Source: Gracilimonas tropica DSM 19535
GTDB taxonomy: Bacteria; Bacteroidota; Rhodothermia; Balneolales; Balneolaceae
Direction of reading: 5' to 3'
DNA: 64,000 nucleotides
NCBI RefSeq assembly: GCF_000375425.1
Contig: NZ_AQXG01000008.1
Location: forward strand, 1 to 64,000
The translations under genes and the position numbers were made by a program. Shown here piece after piece: positions 63,058-64,000 of the stretch (position 1 is its first letter; the number at the start of each line of letters is the position of its first letter). Under the pieces are notes generated by a model. The model did not search any database. It saw nothing but the letters and a program-made list of their open reading frames with translations, and was not told the origin of the DNA.

Positions 63058-64000
63058 CTACTCATACCCGGTCATCTCGATAAAACCGTTGCCGCCGATT
63101 TCCTCTCCGTCCATTTGGCCGGAAACCGAAAGGGTGCCTTCAAAATATCGTACGGAAACATCCATCTCCTGATCCGGGAACAGGGTGGCCAGATCAAGTT
63201 CAAGATTATATTTTGGTATTTGAAGCGTCCATTTTGATGGGTAACTGGCTCCGCTGTGAGGACTTTCCCAACGATCCAAAACATCCAAATTCACTTCCTC
63301 TGGAGAGATATTGACTTTATTTCCATCCGGATCAACAAGAGAACCCACGGTAAATTCACTCACTGAGCCATCTGCATTTCGGAGCTGATAATACATCAGG
63401 TCGTAGCCGTTGGAGAGCTGAATGGAGAACCAATCCCAGCCTTCCTGCTCACGATCCAGCGCCGAAGTACTCCATTCGTGGTCCATCCAGCTTGAGCCAC
63501 TCACTTCCAGTTTTTCTTTGTTTATAGTGATGGAGCCTTCTGCATCCATACGGGTGAAGGCCAGGTAATAGGATGCATTTCCTTCTTCCTCTCCTTTTTT
63601 ATCGTATCCATTTTCCCCTTGAAGCACCAACGGTTTGGCAGGTGTAACGGTGAGATCGATCGCCGTGCCATTTTCCATTTTTGCTTTTAGTTGAACCGGG
63701 AAATTTTTGTCGTCAGTTTCTTCAGGATCAACCCGAAGAATTTCCCAGTCTTCCAGCCAAATGCGATAGGGATCCACTTGAGCACCGGCTAAACCTGCGG
63801 CACCGCGACTGTATCGCTCTTCAAAAACATGGTTTTCATTTTGGACGTCCGAAATCGCAAAGTGCCCCAGATATAACTGATCGGTATTCCATCCCTTATA
63901 AAAAGGCTGACTTGGATTGAGACTGTCCGGCGGATTCAGCTGGCTTCGAAAAATGGTGAATTGATATCCAAAATGACGTCCTTCCTCTGTAAACACATTC
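63058..64000 (-). CDS. Lipocalin-like CrtC/AttH-type protein, partial
   Basis: The frame continues past the window end on the minus strand, so the N-terminus is missing. The visible 313 residues show a beta-rich body with the family motif SGSSWMDHEWSTSALDREQEGWDWFSIQL, as in carotenoid 1,2-hydratase (CrtC) and AttH proteins. Function is therefore not certain: members act on carotenoids or are surface lipocalins. The first visible residues are NVFTEEG. Confidence 0.85.
   Translation of the reverse strand, partial: NVFTEEGRHFGYQFTIFRSQLNPPDSLNPSQPFYKGWNTDQLYLGHFAISDVQNENHVFEERYSRGAAGLAGAQVDPYRIWLEDWEILRVDPEETDDKNFPVQLKAKMENGTAIDLTVTPAKPLVLQGENGYDKKGEEEGNASYYLAFTRMDAEGSITINKEKLEVSGSSWMDHEWSTSALDREQEGWDWFSIQLSNGYDLMYYQLRNADGSVSEFTVGSLVDPDGNKVNISPEEVNLDVLDRWESPHSGASYPSKWTLQIPKYNLELDLATLFPDQEMDVSVRYFEGTLSVSGQMDGEEIGGNGFIEMTGYE

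Overview
The window looks like a chromosome segment of a Bacteroidota-type bacterium, probably of the Balneola/Gracilimonas group (Balneolia). The assignment is inference. It rests on a TAnnTTTG promoter box, a CusA-TolC fusion, DUF4105/Lnb and YC-CC-PP small exported proteins, and the style of the housekeeping genes (lepA, lepB, rlmN, lgt, pcm, hisE).

Positions 40-47192 are a roughly 47-kb integrated metal-resistance island. It is bounded by two identical 39-nt copies of the 5' half of a CAT-anticodon tRNA (1-39 and 47154-47192). An intact tyrosine recombinase (45695-46963) lies against the right att site and a C-terminal remnant of a related integrase (837-1198) lies near the left one. Each end carries a dense cluster of short repeats: TGAAACA on the left and TTAGCA on the right.

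Island layout, left to right: (1) small exported protein, CusC, CusB, CusA and a P-II protein (1284-8065). (2) An AT-rich block with an HMA-AraC regulator, a stand-alone degenerate double-HMA protein, a methyltransferase, a rhomboid protease and a STAS protein, then a chimeric P1B-4 type ATPase (8219-13944). (3) A YdaT-like protein, a Ca2+/cation antiporter, LspA, a CmtR-like ArsR regulator and an APC-motif P1B ATPase (13989-18437). (4) A periplasmic copper/redox block: small exported protein, CcmF, SHOCT, DUF411, cupredoxin, TlpA, DsbD, multicopper oxidase and DUF4105/Lnb (18528-28664). (5) A Fur-family regulator, small exported protein, CzcA-TolC fusion, CusB-like adaptor, P-II, HMA-CDF, a decayed ACR3/BASS-type transporter and CzcD (28863-38831). 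(6) A mercury operon regulated by an ArsR-type protein, with merTP and merA (38851-41562). (7) A single-chain restriction-modification enzyme (41769-44984).

The modules fit one task: RND and P-type pumps, CDF proteins and an oxidase export or detoxify Cu/Ag, Zn/Co/Cd/Pb and Hg. At least six island proteins look like lipoproteins, and the island brings its own LspA and Lnb-like enzymes that could mature them. Base composition changes repeatedly within the island, so it was assembled from several sources.

The right part (47193-64000) is ordinary chromosome: two tandem universal stress proteins, a DUF368 protein, pcm, lgt, a ZIP transporter, MscS, a YgjP-like metallopeptidase, an ECF-sigma/Spy/CnrX-like stress cassette, rlmN, lepB, lepA, hisE and a lipocalin-like protein cut by the window end. 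It also carries two REP-like palindromes.
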